Below are positions 50,653 through 59,466 of a stretch of 64,000 nt of DNA, piece by piece. The notes under the pieces were generated by a model. The model made no database searches and had not been told where the DNA came from. It was given only the letters and a program-made list of their open reading frames with translations. The DNA is taken from the NCBI GenBank assembly GCA_024234875.1, contig JACKNM010000008.1:62001-126000 (forward strand), in the 5' to 3' direction. Origin of the DNA: Ectothiorhodospiraceae bacterium. GTDB taxonomy: Bacteria; Pseudomonadota; Gammaproteobacteria; HK1. Position numbers and translations under genes: made by a program. The stretch's first letter is position 1; every line of letters begins with the position of its first letter.

Positions 50653-53600
50653 GCGCCGTCGCGCACCCCGCCGGGCGCACCGCGGTCCGACCGGGCGATC
50701 CCCGGCTCGCCAACCGTCTGCGCCGCGAGGTGCGCGGCGAGGTGCTGTTCGATGCCGCCAGCCGCGGCCGTTACAGCACCGACGCCTCGATCTACCAGAT
50801 CGAGCCGATCGGGGTGCTGGTGCCGCGCTCGACCGACGACGTGGTGGCGGCGATGGCGATCGCGCGCGAGGAGGGCGTGCCGGTGCTCGCCCGCGGCGCC
50901 GGCACCTCGCAGTGCGGGCAGACCGTCGGCGAGGCGCTGGTCGTCGACGTCAGCAAGCACCTGGCCGACGTGGTGGCGCTCGACCGTGAGGCACGTCGGG
51001 TCCGCGTGCAGCCCGGGATCGTGCTCGACCACCTCAACGCGCGGCTGCGCAACGAGAAGCTCTTCTACCCGGTCGACGTCTCGCCGGCCAACCGCGCCAC
51101 CATCGGTGGCATGACCGGCAACAACTCCTGCGGCTCGCGCTCGATCCGCTACGGCAACATGGTGCACAACGTGCACGCGATCGAGGCGGTCCTCGCCGAC
51201 GGGACGCACGCGCGCTTCGGCCCGGTGCCGGGCAACCTCGGCGACATCGGCGGCGGCGCGCGCTATCTCGACATCGTGCAGCGCCTGCGCGCGATCGCGG
51301 CGCGCGAGTCCGACGAGATCGCGCGCCGCATCCCCAAGGTGCTGCGTCGGGTCGGCGGCTACAACATCGACTCGATCGCGCCCACCGGGCACAACATGGC
51401 CCACATGCTGGTGGGCTCGGAAGGGACGCTCGGCTTCTTCACCGAGATCGAGCTCGATCTGCAGCCGATTCCGAGCCACCGCGTGCTCGGCGTGTGCCAC
51501 TTCCCGACCTTCTACGCGGCGATGGACGCCACCCGGCACATCGTCGCGCTCGACCCGAGCGCGGTGGAGCTGGTCGACCGCACGCTGATCGAGCTCTCGC
51601 GCGACATCGAGATGTTCCGCGCCACCGTCGAGCGCTTCGTGCGCGGCAAGCCCGACGCGCTGCTGCTGGTGGAGTTCGCGGGCGAGGACCGCGACGCCCT
51701 GCTCCGCCAGCTCGCGGCGCTGGTCGAGCTGATGAGCGATCTCGGCTTTCCGGGCGCGGTGGTCGAGGCCACCGAGCCGGGCTTCCAGCGCGCGGTGTGG
51801 GACGTCCGCAAGGCCGGGCTCAACATCATGATGTCGATGAAGGGCGACGGAAAACCCATCTCCTTCATCGAGGACTGCGCGGTCCGACTCGAGGATCTCG
51901 CCGAGTACACCCGTCGCCTCGACGAGGTATTCGCCCGTCACGGCACCACCGGCACCTGGTACGCCCACGCCTCGGTCGGCTGCCTGCACGTGCGCCCGAT
52001 CGTCGACCTCAAGGATCCCGCCGGCGCGAGGACGATGCGTGCGATCGCCGAGGAGGCGTTCGCGATGGTGCGCGAGTACGAGGGCTCGCACTCCGGCGAG
52101 CACGGCGACGGCATCGTGCGCTCGGAGTTCCACGAGGTCATGTTCGGGCCGCGGATCGTGCGCGCGTTCGAGGAGGTCAAGGACACCTTCGACCCGGAAG
52201 GGATGATGAATCCCGGCAAGATCGTCCACCCGCACCGCATGGACGACCGTTCCCTGATGCGTTACAAGCCGGGCTATGCGGCGTTGCCGGTGGAGACGGC
52301 GCTCGACTGGTCGGCATGGGGCGGCCTCACCGAGGCCGTCGAGATGTGCAACAACAACGGCACCTGCCGGAAGTCGAACCCCGGCGTGATGTGCCCGTCG
52401 TTCCGGGCGACCCAGGACGAGAAGCACGTCACCCGCGGCCGCGCCAACACGCTTCGGCTCGCGGTGACCGGCCAGCTCGGACGCGACGCCCTGACCAGCG
52501 ACGCACTCTACGAGACCATGGATCTCTGCGTCGGTTGCAAGGGCTGCAAGCGCGAGTGCCCGACCGGCGTCGACATGGCGCGCATGAAGATCGAGTTCCT
52601 TCACCACTACCGCAAGCGCCACGGCCTGCGGCTGAAGGATCGGCTGATCGGATACCTGCCACGCTACGCCCCGCTCGCCGGGCGGGTGCCGTGGCTCGCC
52701 AACCTGCGTGACGCGGTACCGGGCCTCGCGGCGCTGTCGGAACGGGTGGCCGGACTGAGCGCAGCCCGGAGCCTGCCGCGCTGGCGTCGTGACTGGTTCG
52801 GCTCCCGTGACGAGGACGTCTCGACCTCGCCGGAGCACGCGCGCGGCGAGGTTGCACTGCTCGCCGACACCTTCAGCCGCTGGTTCGAGCCCGAGAATCT
52901 GCGCGCCGCGATGCGCGTGCTGGTCGCCGCCGGCTATCGTGTGCACCTCGTCGAGCCCGCCGACGGCGGCCGGCCGCTGTGCTGCGGGCGCACCTTCCTC
53001 GCCGCCGGCCTGGTCGAGGAGGCACGCACCGAGGCGCGACGCCTGGCCGCGGCGCTCGCGCCCCACGTCGCCCGCGGGGTGAGCATCGTCGGCCTCGAGC
53101 CGTCGTGCCTGCTGACGCTGCGCGACGAGTTGACCGTGCTGCTGCCGGCGCACGAGGTCGAGGGCTTGCCGGCGCGGGCGCGCCTGCTCGAGGAGTTCCT
53201 CGCCGACGAGCACGCGGCCGGACGGCTCGCGCTGCGCCTGCGCGCGCTGCCGCAGCGCTTCGCCCTCCTCCACGGCCACTGTCACCAGAAGGCCTTCGGG
53301 GCCATGCCCGCGGTGCAGACCGTGCTCGGGCTGATCCCCGAGCTCACGGTGCAGACGGTGGAATCGAGCTGCTGCGGCATGGCCGGGGCCTTCGGCTACG
53401 AGGCCGAGCACCAGGCGGTGTCGATGCGGATGGCGGAGATGGACCTGCTACCGGCGGTGCGCGCCGCCGGTCCCGACACCATCCTCGTCGCCGACGGCAC
53501 CAGCTGTCGCCACCAGATCGCCGACGGCGCCGGACGCGAGGCGATCCACGTCGCGCGCGTCCTCGAGCGCGCGCTCGCCGACCCGCACCAAGCTCCGTAG
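50649..53600 (+). CDS. YdiJ-like FAD/Fe-S 2-hydroxyacid dehydrogenase
   Basis: A 983-residue fusion of a FAD-binding GlcD-like half and an iron-sulfur GlcF-like half. The PCMH FAD domain is at ~35-265 (VLARGAGTSQCGQTVG, GMTGNNSCGSRSIRYG). It is followed by a FAD-linked oxidase C-terminal domain to ~530 (SHSGEHGDGIVRSEF). An unusual CNNNGTC...MCPSF cluster begins at Cys567, and CVGCKGCKRECPTG spans 627-640. Two CCG-type segments (PLCCGRTFLAAGL and SSCCGMAGAFGYE) close the protein. The CNxNGxC cluster and length match E. coli YdiJ, reported as a D-2-hydroxyglutarate dehydrogenase. Starts GTG overlapping the aminotransferase stop. Its TAG stop lies in a REP-like unit. Confidence 0.9.
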   Translation: MSAVAHPAGRTAVRPGDPRLANRLRREVRGEVLFDAASRGRYSTDASIYQIEPIGVLVPRSTDDVVAAMAIAREEGVPVLARGAGTSQCGQTVGEALVVDVSKHLADVVALDREARRVRVQPGIVLDHLNARLRNEKLFYPVDVSPANRATIGGMTGNNSCGSRSIRYGNMVHNVHAIEAVLADGTHARFGPVPGNLGDIGGGARYLDIVQRLRAIAARESDEIARRIPKVLRRVGGYNIDSIAPTGHNMAHMLVGSEGTLGFFTEIELDLQPIPSHRVLGVCHFPTFYAAMDATRHIVALDPSAVELVDRTLIELSRDIEMFRATVERFVRGKPDALLLVEFAGEDRDALLRQLAALVELMSDLGFPGAVVEATEPGFQRAVWDVRKAGLNIMMSMKGDGKPISFIEDCAVRLEDLAEYTRRLDEVFARHGTTGTWYAHASVGCLHVRPIVDLKDPAGARTMRAIAEEAFAMVREYEGSHSGEHGDGIVRSEFHEVMFGPRIVRAFEEVKDTFDPEGMMNPGKIVHPHRMDDRSLMRYKPGYAALPVETALDWSAWGGLTEAVEMCNNNGTCRKSNPGVMCPSFRATQDEKHVTRGRANTLRLAVTGQLGRDALTSDALYETMDLCVGCKGCKRECPTGVDMARMKIEFLHHYRKRHGLRLKDRLIGYLPRYAPLAGRVPWLANLRDAVPGLAALSERVAGLSAARSLPRWRRDWFGSRDEDVSTSPEHARGEVALLADTFSRWFEPENLRAAMRVLVAAGYRVHLVEPADGGRPLCCGRTFLAAGLVEEARTEARRLAAALAPHVARGVSIVGLEPSCLLTLRDELTVLLPAHEVEGLPARARLLEEFLADEHAAGRLALRLRALPQRFALLHGHCHQKAFGAMPAVQTVLGLIPELTVQTVESSCCGMAGAFGYEAEHQAVSMRMAEMDLLPAVRAAGPDTILVADGTSCRHQIADGAGREAIHVARVLERALADPHQAP

Positions 53601-53646
53601 CCCGGACGAAGCCCCGTAGCCCGGACGAAGCTTCGCTTCGTCCGGG
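53595..53646. repeat. REP-like palindromic element with a tandem half copy
   Basis: CCGTAGCCCGGACGAAGC occurs at 53595 and again at 53614 (19-base period). The second copy folds with CTTCGTCCGGG at 53636-53646 into an 11-base stem with a five-base loop. The GTAGCCCGG...CCGGG pattern is that of gammaproteobacterial REP sequences. The upstream dehydrogenase terminates on the TAG of the first half copy. Confidence 0.85.
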
Positions 53647-53675
53647 ATAGAAAGCCTCGCCCCCGCGCCGGCCGA

Positions 53676-54821
53676 TCAGCCGGCCGCGGCCTCCGCCCAC
53701 CACGCCCCACCGAGCACCATGCCGGCCAGCGCGAGTCCACGCTCGGCGGTTCGCTTCTCGCCCTTGACGTCGTAGAGGTCACGCGGCGTCTCGTCGACGC
53801 GCAGCACGGTGGCGTCGCCGGGAGTGCCGACGGTGAGCGAGCCGAGCTCCGGGCGACGGATGGCGCGGGCCGGTCCCTCGGTCGAGGCGCGAACGACGTC
53901 CGAGAGGCTCATCCCGACGTGCATCAGCTTGGTCATGGTGACCAGCTGATCGTAGGCAGGGCCGTTCTCGCTCAGGATGTGGACGTCGCTCGAGATGCAG
54001 TCGGGCATGAAGCCGCCGGCCAGCATCCGCTCGGCGGTGGCGAAACCGAACGAGCCGCCGCCGTGGCCGATGTCGAACAGCACCCCGCGCTCGCGCGCGG
54101 CGATGATCTCCTCGCGCACGGCACCGTCCTCGCGCGCCGGCGCGCTCGGGAACGGGCGGAAGCAGTGGGTCAGCACGTCGCCCGGTCGCAGCCGCGAGAC
54201 GACCTCCATCCGACTCGGCGGCGGCCGGTCGAGGTGGCACATGACCGGTAGTCCGGCCGCCTCCGCGACCTCGATGGCGATGTCGAGCGGGGCGACCCCG
54301 CGCCCACCGCTCGCGATCAGCCCGACCCGGACCTTGATGCCGACCACCAGGTCGGGGTGGGCGCGCGCGGCGTCCAGGCAGTCCTCCGGATGCAGCAACC
54401 GGAGGTCGCCGCACTCCCCCACCATGACGTTGTGGCTGAAGGCGTAGATGCCCGGGAAGGAGACGTTGAGGTAGGCGTAGATCCGCGGTGCGGCGGGCTC
54501 GATGACGTGCTTGCGAAAGCCGTGGAAGTTGCCGGCGCCGGCGCTGCCCGCGTCGACCAGGGTGGTGGTACCGGCGCGGCGCGCGTAAGCGGTCGGGTCG
54601 ACGCCGAGCGAGGTGCCACCCCAGTAGATGTGGGTGTGGAGGTCGATCAGCCCGGGCGTGACCACCAGGCCCGACACGTCGCGCACCTCGCGGGCGCCGC
54701 CACCGTCGATGGAGCTCGCCACCGCGGCCACCTTCCCGTCCGCGAATGCGACGTCCATCGTCGCGTCGATGCCGTTGGCGGGGTCGATGACCCGGCCTCC
54801 GCGAAGCAGCAGATCGTGCAC
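53676..54821 (-). CDS. Amidohydrolase/deacetylase family metallohydrolase
   Basis: A 381-residue dihydroorotase-like amidohydrolase. Metal ligands start with HTH at 62-64 in GLIDLHTHIYWGGTSLGVDP, a sequence typical of the EF_0837-type amidohydrolase/deacetylase group. VVGIKVRVG may hold the bridging lysine. MCHLDRPP and ISSDVH provide later His/Asp ligands. It ends with the usual small beta-sandwich (GSLTVGTPGDATVLRV). The start is GTG 54821. The true substrate (N-acyl or cyclic amide) is unknown. It is convergent with the dehydrogenase across the REP-like element. Confidence 0.88.
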   Translation of the reverse strand: MHDLLLRGGRVIDPANGIDATMDVAFADGKVAAVASSIDGGGAREVRDVSGLVVTPGLIDLHTHIYWGGTSLGVDPTAYARRAGTTTLVDAGSAGAGNFHGFRKHVIEPAAPRIYAYLNVSFPGIYAFSHNVMVGECGDLRLLHPEDCLDAARAHPDLVVGIKVRVGLIASGGRGVAPLDIAIEVAEAAGLPVMCHLDRPPPSRMEVVSRLRPGDVLTHCFRPFPSAPAREDGAVREEIIAARERGVLFDIGHGGGSFGFATAERMLAGGFMPDCISSDVHILSENGPAYDQLVTMTKLMHVGMSLSDVVRASTEGPARAIRRPELGSLTVGTPGDATVLRVDETPRDLYDVKGEKRTAERGLALAGMVLGGAWWAEAAAG

Positions 54822-54896
54822 GTCACGCCCTCTGGTCGAACGATGCGCGAGTATCCCACGCAGCGGATCGGGCGGATAGCCTGCCGCCGGGGCGAA

Positions 54897-55994
54897 TCAG
54901 CCGTCGCCGTGGGTCTCGGCCAACGCCACCAAGCGCGCCAGCGCCACCTCGAGCGCCGCGGGCGACTCCGCGCGCACCGTCGCGTGACCGACCTTGCGCC
55001 CCGCGCGGGGGCTCTTGGCGTAGTCGTGCAGATGGGCGCCGCCGATCGCGAGCACCTCACGCGCCGGCGGCATCGCGCCGATGAAGTTCACCATCGCCGC
55101 GTGGCCGACCGCGTCCACCGCACCCAGGGGCAGGCCGAGCACCGCGCGCACCTGGTTCTCGAACTGGCTGGTCTCGGCGCCCTCGATCGACCAGTGACCG
55201 GAGTTGTGGACCCGCGGCGCGATCTCGTTGGCGAGCAATCCCGCCCCGGTGTCGAACATCTCGAGCGCCAGCACGCCGACGTAGTCGAGATGCTCGAGGA
55301 GGCGCGCGACATGGGCGACCGCCTCGTCGCGACTCGGATCGCCGGGCCGGGAGCGAGCCACCCGCAGGATACCGCCCGCGTGCGCGTTCTCCGACAACGG
55401 ATAGAACGCGCAGTCGCCGTCGGCACCACGCACCGCGATCACCGAGACCTCGCGGCGAAAGGCGACGAAGGCCTCGACGATGAGGCCGCCACCACCGAGG
55501 CGCTCCACCGCGCCGGGCAGGTCGGAGGCGTCGCGCAGAACCGCCTGCCCCTTGCCGTCGTAACCGAGCCGGCGCGTCTTGAGCACCGCGGGCAGACCGA
55601 GCCGCGCCACCGCCGCCTCCAGGTCCGCCTGCGCGTCGACCGCGGCGAACGCGGGGGTGGGGATGCCGAGCGTCGTGAACAGGGTCTTCTCGGCAATCCG
55701 GTCCTGGGCTGCGGCGAAGGCGCGCGGGCCCGGCCGCACCGCGAGCTCGTCGGCGGCGAGCGCCTCGAGGCTCGCCACCGGCACGTTCTCGAACTCGCAG
55801 GTCACCGCGTCGAGCCCGGTGGCGAAGCGTGCGAGCGCTCGGGCGTCGTCCCACGGCTCGACCACGTGCTCGGCGACCGCGCCGGCACCGGCATCCGGCG
55901 ACGGATCCAGCACCCGCGGCCGCACCCCGAGCGGATGGGCGGCCAGCGCGAGCATGCGCGCGAGCTGTCCGCCGCCGAGGATTCCGAGCCTCAT
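54897..55994 (-). CDS. purK: 5-(carboxyamino)imidazole ribonucleotide synthase
   Basis: Carboxylates AIR with ATP and bicarbonate in purine synthesis. The 365-residue ATP-grasp protein starts LGILGGGQLARML. It has VTCEFENVP, the ATP-binding loop KTRRLGYDGKGQ, and EIAPRVHNSGHWSIEGAETSQFENQVRAV, a PurK hallmark. Its ATG overlaps the purE stop (ATGA), making the step-6 pair one coupled unit. Confidence 0.97.
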   Translation of the reverse strand: MRLGILGGGQLARMLALAAHPLGVRPRVLDPSPDAGAGAVAEHVVEPWDDARALARFATGLDAVTCEFENVPVASLEALAADELAVRPGPRAFAAAQDRIAEKTLFTTLGIPTPAFAAVDAQADLEAAVARLGLPAVLKTRRLGYDGKGQAVLRDASDLPGAVERLGGGGLIVEAFVAFRREVSVIAVRGADGDCAFYPLSENAHAGGILRVARSRPGDPSRDEAVAHVARLLEHLDYVGVLALEMFDTGAGLLANEIAPRVHNSGHWSIEGAETSQFENQVRAVLGLPLGAVDAVGHAAMVNFIGAMPPAREVLAIGGAHLHDYAKSPRAGRKVGHATVRAESPAALEVALARLVALAETHGDG

Positions 55995-56512
55995 GCCGGT
56001 TCCCGCGGGTCGGGTCGCGACAGCACCTTCTCGGTCTGCCGGGTGCGAAACGCCTCCAGGGTCGCCCGCAACGCCGGGTACTTGTTGCCGAGGATGGCGG
56101 TGGCGAGCAGCGCCGCATTGGTGGCGCCGGCCTGCCCGATGGCGAGCGTGCCGACCGGCACCCCGGCCGGCATCTGCACGATGGAGAGCAACGAGTCGAC
56201 GCCGGCCAGCATCCGCGACCGCACCGGCACCCCGAGCACGGGCAGCGCGGTCTTCGCCGCCGCCATCCCCGGCAGGTGCGCCGCGCCGCCGGCGCCGGCG
56301 ATGATCACCTCCAGCCCGCGCTCGGCCGCGGTCGCCGCGTACTCGAACAGCAGGTCGGGGGTGCGATGGGCCGACACCACCCGCACCTCGTGCGGCACGC
56401 CGAGCTCCTCGAGCGTGCGCGCGGCGGGCTCCATCGTCTCCCAGTCCGAGGTCGAGCCCATGATGATCCCGACCAGAGGGGTTGCCGGGAGACGTCGCCG
56501 CGCGCTGGCCAT
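55991..56512 (-). CDS. purE: 5-(carboxyamino)imidazole ribonucleotide mutase
   Basis: Rearranges N5-CAIR to CAIR after PurK. The 173-residue product begins VGIIMGSTSDWETM, has SAHRTPDLLFEYA, the IAGAGGAAHLPGMAAA loop, and MPAGVPVGTLAIG, all PurE class I signatures. ATG 56512 lies one base after the hisC stop, and its own stop overlaps purK. Confidence 0.97.
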   Translation of the reverse strand: MASARRRLPATPLVGIIMGSTSDWETMEPAARTLEELGVPHEVRVVSAHRTPDLLFEYAATAAERGLEVIIAGAGGAAHLPGMAAAKTALPVLGVPVRSRMLAGVDSLLSIVQMPAGVPVGTLAIGQAGATNAALLATAILGNKYPALRATLEAFRTRQTEKVLSRPDPREPA

Positions 56513-56513
56513 C

Positions 56514-57635
56514 TCAGACCCTCCGCGCCGAGTCGACCGCCGCCAACGCCTGGGGCAGGACGCGCGCGAACGCGGCGCGCTCCTCGGCGGTGCCGACGGT
56601 GACCCGGATGCAGCGGTCGAGCGGCGCCACCCCCGGCATGCGCACGAAGACGTCACGGGCCTCGAGCGCGCCGAGCAGCGCCCGCGCGCGCTCACCGTCC
56701 CCGGTATCGAGGGCCACGAAGTTGGTCGCCGAAGGCAGCGCGCCGAGACCGAGCCCGGCGGCGAGGGCGGCGTACTCCGCGCGTCCGCGCTCGACCTCCG
56801 CGACCACCGAGGCGACGAAGTCCGGATCCTCGAGCGAGGCCAGCGCGCCCGCCTGTGCCACCCGGTTCACGCCGAAGTGGTTGCGGATCTTGCTCATGCC
56901 GACGACCACCTCCGGCGCCGCCACCGCGTAGGCGATGCGCGCGCCGGCCATGCCGTGGGCCTTGGAGAAGGTGCGGGTGCGAATCACCCGTGGATCGGCG
57001 AGGTCGATGTCCCAGCGTGCCTCGGGCGGCGCGAACTCGATGTAGGCCTCGTCGAGGATCAGCAGGCAGCGCTCGGGCAGGCGCGAGACGAAGGCGCGCA
57101 CCGCGTTGGCATCGTGCCAACCCCCCATGGGGTTGTCGGGGTTGGCGAGGAACACGAGCCGCGCCCGTCTCGCGTGGGCGGCCTCGACCAGCGCGTCGAG
57201 ATCGATGCGATCGTCGCGATAGGGCACCAGGTGCAGATCCGCGCCATGACCGTTCACGTGGTAGTTGAACGTCGGGTACGCGCCGCGCGAGCTGATCACC
57301 GCCACCCCGGGCTCCGCCACCATCCGCACCACCACCCCGAGCAGCTCGTCGATCCCCGCTCCGAGACACACGCTGTCGGTGCCGACGCCGAGCCGCTCGG
57401 CGAGCGCGCCACGCAGATCGTGGCCCTCCGGATCGCCGTACCAGGCCAGGTGCTCGAGCGCCTCGCGCATCGCCACCGCGGCGCGCGGCGACACCCCGAA
57501 CGCGCTCTCGTTGGCCCCGAGGCGCAGCGCGAACGGCCGCCCGCGCCGACGCTCGATGGCTTCCGGCCCGACGAAGGGGATGGTGGCCGGAAGCGATTCC
57601 AGCAACGGGGTGAACGGCAGACGTGAATGGCTCAT
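56514..57635 (-). CDS. hisC: Histidinol-phosphate aminotransferase family protein
   Basis: A 373-residue class I/II PLP aminotransferase. It has LGANESAFGVSPRA near the start, WYGDPEGHDLRGALAE, NPDNPMGG, LILDEAYIEF and the PLP lysine Lys225 in RTFSKAHGMAGAR, with a C-terminal RVTVGTAEERAAF. These match HisC, which converts imidazole-acetol phosphate to histidinol phosphate. Linkage to purE rather than the his operon is unusual and could mean a second, divergent aminotransferase. ATG 57635 has GGAG upstream. Confidence 0.88.
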   Translation of the reverse strand: MSHSRLPFTPLLESLPATIPFVGPEAIERRRGRPFALRLGANESAFGVSPRAAVAMREALEHLAWYGDPEGHDLRGALAERLGVGTDSVCLGAGIDELLGVVVRMVAEPGVAVISSRGAYPTFNYHVNGHGADLHLVPYRDDRIDLDALVEAAHARRARLVFLANPDNPMGGWHDANAVRAFVSRLPERCLLILDEAYIEFAPPEARWDIDLADPRVIRTRTFSKAHGMAGARIAYAVAAPEVVVGMSKIRNHFGVNRVAQAGALASLEDPDFVASVVAEVERGRAEYAALAAGLGLGALPSATNFVALDTGDGERARALLGALEARDVFVRMPGVAPLDRCIRVTVGTAEERAAFARVLPQALAAVDSARRV

Positions 57636-57745
57636 CGGCGCTCCGGCTCCTCGGGCCTGCTCCCGGCTCGCGCGCCGGATTCCCCCGGTCGGGCCGCGCG
57701 CCCACCGGCATGCCGAACGGTGACGATGCATCGCCCGGGGGGCGA

Positions 57746-57773
57746 ATTGTGCCGGCATTTTCGCCACCCGCAA
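57746..57773 (-). promoter_or_regulatory. Candidate promoter of hisC-purE-purK
   Basis: TTGCGG (57773-57768), 16 bases, CACAAT (57751-57746) on the minus strand, about 110 bases before the hisC ATG. It shares the AAATGCCGGCACAAT segment with the element ahead of the DAK2-DegV gene. Confidence 0.55.
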
Positions 57774-57876
57774 GCCCCGCTCCGCCCGCCGCGGCGAAAC
57801 CGCGAGGCGCCAGAGGTTGGCGCTGCCAGCGTCTGGGCGTAGCGTGTCCGACCGCGCAGCCACCGGAGGCCTAACC

Positions 57877-59466
57877 ATGCCCGACCCGAGCGCCACCGAC
57901 GCCTTCGCCGGCGTCGCCAGCCGCCGCAGCCCGGTCTATGGCCTCTCCGGGGCGGTGGTGAGCGGCCATCCGTCCGGCAGCCTGGCCGCGCACCGAGTGC
58001 TCGAGGCGGGTGGCTCGGTGGCCGATGCGCTCATCGCGTGCTCGGCAGTGCTGTGCGTGGTGATCCCGCAAGCCACGGCCCTCGGCGGCGACGCCTTCGT
58101 CCTCGTCCACGACGCCACTCGGGGACGCACCGAGGCACTCGATGCGTCGGGCACCGCGCCGGGCGCGGCGACACCATCGCGATTCCCCCACGGCATCGAA
58201 CCGCGTGGCGCGGCGGCGGCGACCGTGCCCGGCCTGGTCCGCGGCTGGGAGGCGCTGCACGCGCGCCACGGCCGATTGCCGTGGGCGTCGCTGTTCGCCG
58301 ACGCAGTGCGTGCCGCCGAGCGCCACCCCGCGTCGCGATTGCTCGCCTCCGGCGCGGCGCTCGCACGCGACGCGCTGGCCGCGGACCCCGGCTCGAGCGC
58401 GCAGTGGCTGCGCGACGGTCGCCCGCCGCAGCCGGGCCAACCGGTCGAGCAACCGGCACTCGCCGACACCCTTCGCGCCATCGCCGCGGACGGAGCCGAC
58501 GCCTTCTACCAGGGCGCGATCCCGGCGTCTCTGTGCGCCGCGGCCGCGCGTCGCGGCGGGCTCCTGACCCCGGACGACCTCGCCGGGTTCGCGGTGCGCT
58601 GGACCACGCCGCTCACCGGGCGCTATCGCGACGTCACGGTCGAGGTGATGCCGCCGCCGTCGTACGGTCTGCTCCTGCTGCTGCAGCTCGCCCTCCTCGA
58701 CGGCCTCCCGCGGGCGCGGCTCGCCGCCGGGGACGTCGAGCGCCTCGAGCTGCTGATCCGCGCCGCGCGCGCGAGCCTCGACCACGCGCAGGGTGCGATC
58801 GCCGATCCCGCGCTGGCCGAGGTGCCGCTCGACGCGCTGCTCGGCCCGGCCGCGGTGGAGCGCCTGCGTCGAGCGCTCGCCGGGCCGCCCGCGCCGGCCC
58901 GAGCGCACGCTACCGGCGGCACCTCGGCGATCGTGGTCGCCGATGCCGAGGGCAATCGCGCGAGCATCGTGCAGAGCGTGTTCCACCCGTTCGGCTGCGC
59001 GGTCCTCGACCCCGGTACCGGCATCGCGCTCAACAACCGCATGTGTGGGTTCAGCACCGCGGCGGACTCGCCGAACGTGGTCGCCCCGGGCAAGCGCCCC
59101 GCGCACACCCTGAACCCGGTGCTGGCGCGGCGCGACGACGGCCTGGCGTGGGCGCTGGCCACCCCGGGGGGACCGAGCCAGACGCTCACCCTGACCCAGG
59201 TGCTGGTCAATCTCCTCGACCGCGGACAGGACGTCGCCACCGCCATCGAGGGCCCGCGCTGGAGCATCGATCTCGGCGGGCAGACCCTGCTCGAGGACGG
59301 CTATCCGTCCGCCGTCGACCACGCGCTCGCCGCCGGCGGCACTGCGGTCACCCGGGCGAGCGGTGCGCTCTACTTCGGCTCGGTGAAGCTCGTCGAGCGT
59401 CGCCCCGACGGCACCCTGCTCGCATTCGCCGACCATCGACGCGAGGCCTTCGCGCTCGGCCTCTGA
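57877..59466 (+). CDS. Gamma-glutamyltransferase family protein
   Basis: A 529-residue Ntn-hydrolase precursor. Large-subunit features include VVSGHPSGSLAAHRVLEAGGSVADALIA, ATALGGDAFVLVHD and VPGLVRGWEALHARHG. The small subunit would begin at Thr349 in ATGGTSAIVVADAEGN. Usual GGT enzymes have TTH at this point, and here it reads TSA, so substrate preference may differ. It lacks a signal peptide, unlike periplasmic GGT. GGAGG precedes the ATG. It could act on glutathione or be an acylase-like relative. Confidence 0.85.
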   Translation: MPDPSATDAFAGVASRRSPVYGLSGAVVSGHPSGSLAAHRVLEAGGSVADALIACSAVLCVVIPQATALGGDAFVLVHDATRGRTEALDASGTAPGAATPSRFPHGIEPRGAAAATVPGLVRGWEALHARHGRLPWASLFADAVRAAERHPASRLLASGAALARDALAADPGSSAQWLRDGRPPQPGQPVEQPALADTLRAIAADGADAFYQGAIPASLCAAAARRGGLLTPDDLAGFAVRWTTPLTGRYRDVTVEVMPPPSYGLLLLLQLALLDGLPRARLAAGDVERLELLIRAARASLDHAQGAIADPALAEVPLDALLGPAAVERLRRALAGPPAPARAHATGGTSAIVVADAEGNRASIVQSVFHPFGCAVLDPGTGIALNNRMCGFSTAADSPNVVAPGKRPAHTLNPVLARRDDGLAWALATPGGPSQTLTLTQVLVNLLDRGQDVATAIEGPRWSIDLGGQTLLEDGYPSAVDHALAAGGTAVTRASGALYFGSVKLVERRPDGTLLAFADHRREAFALGL

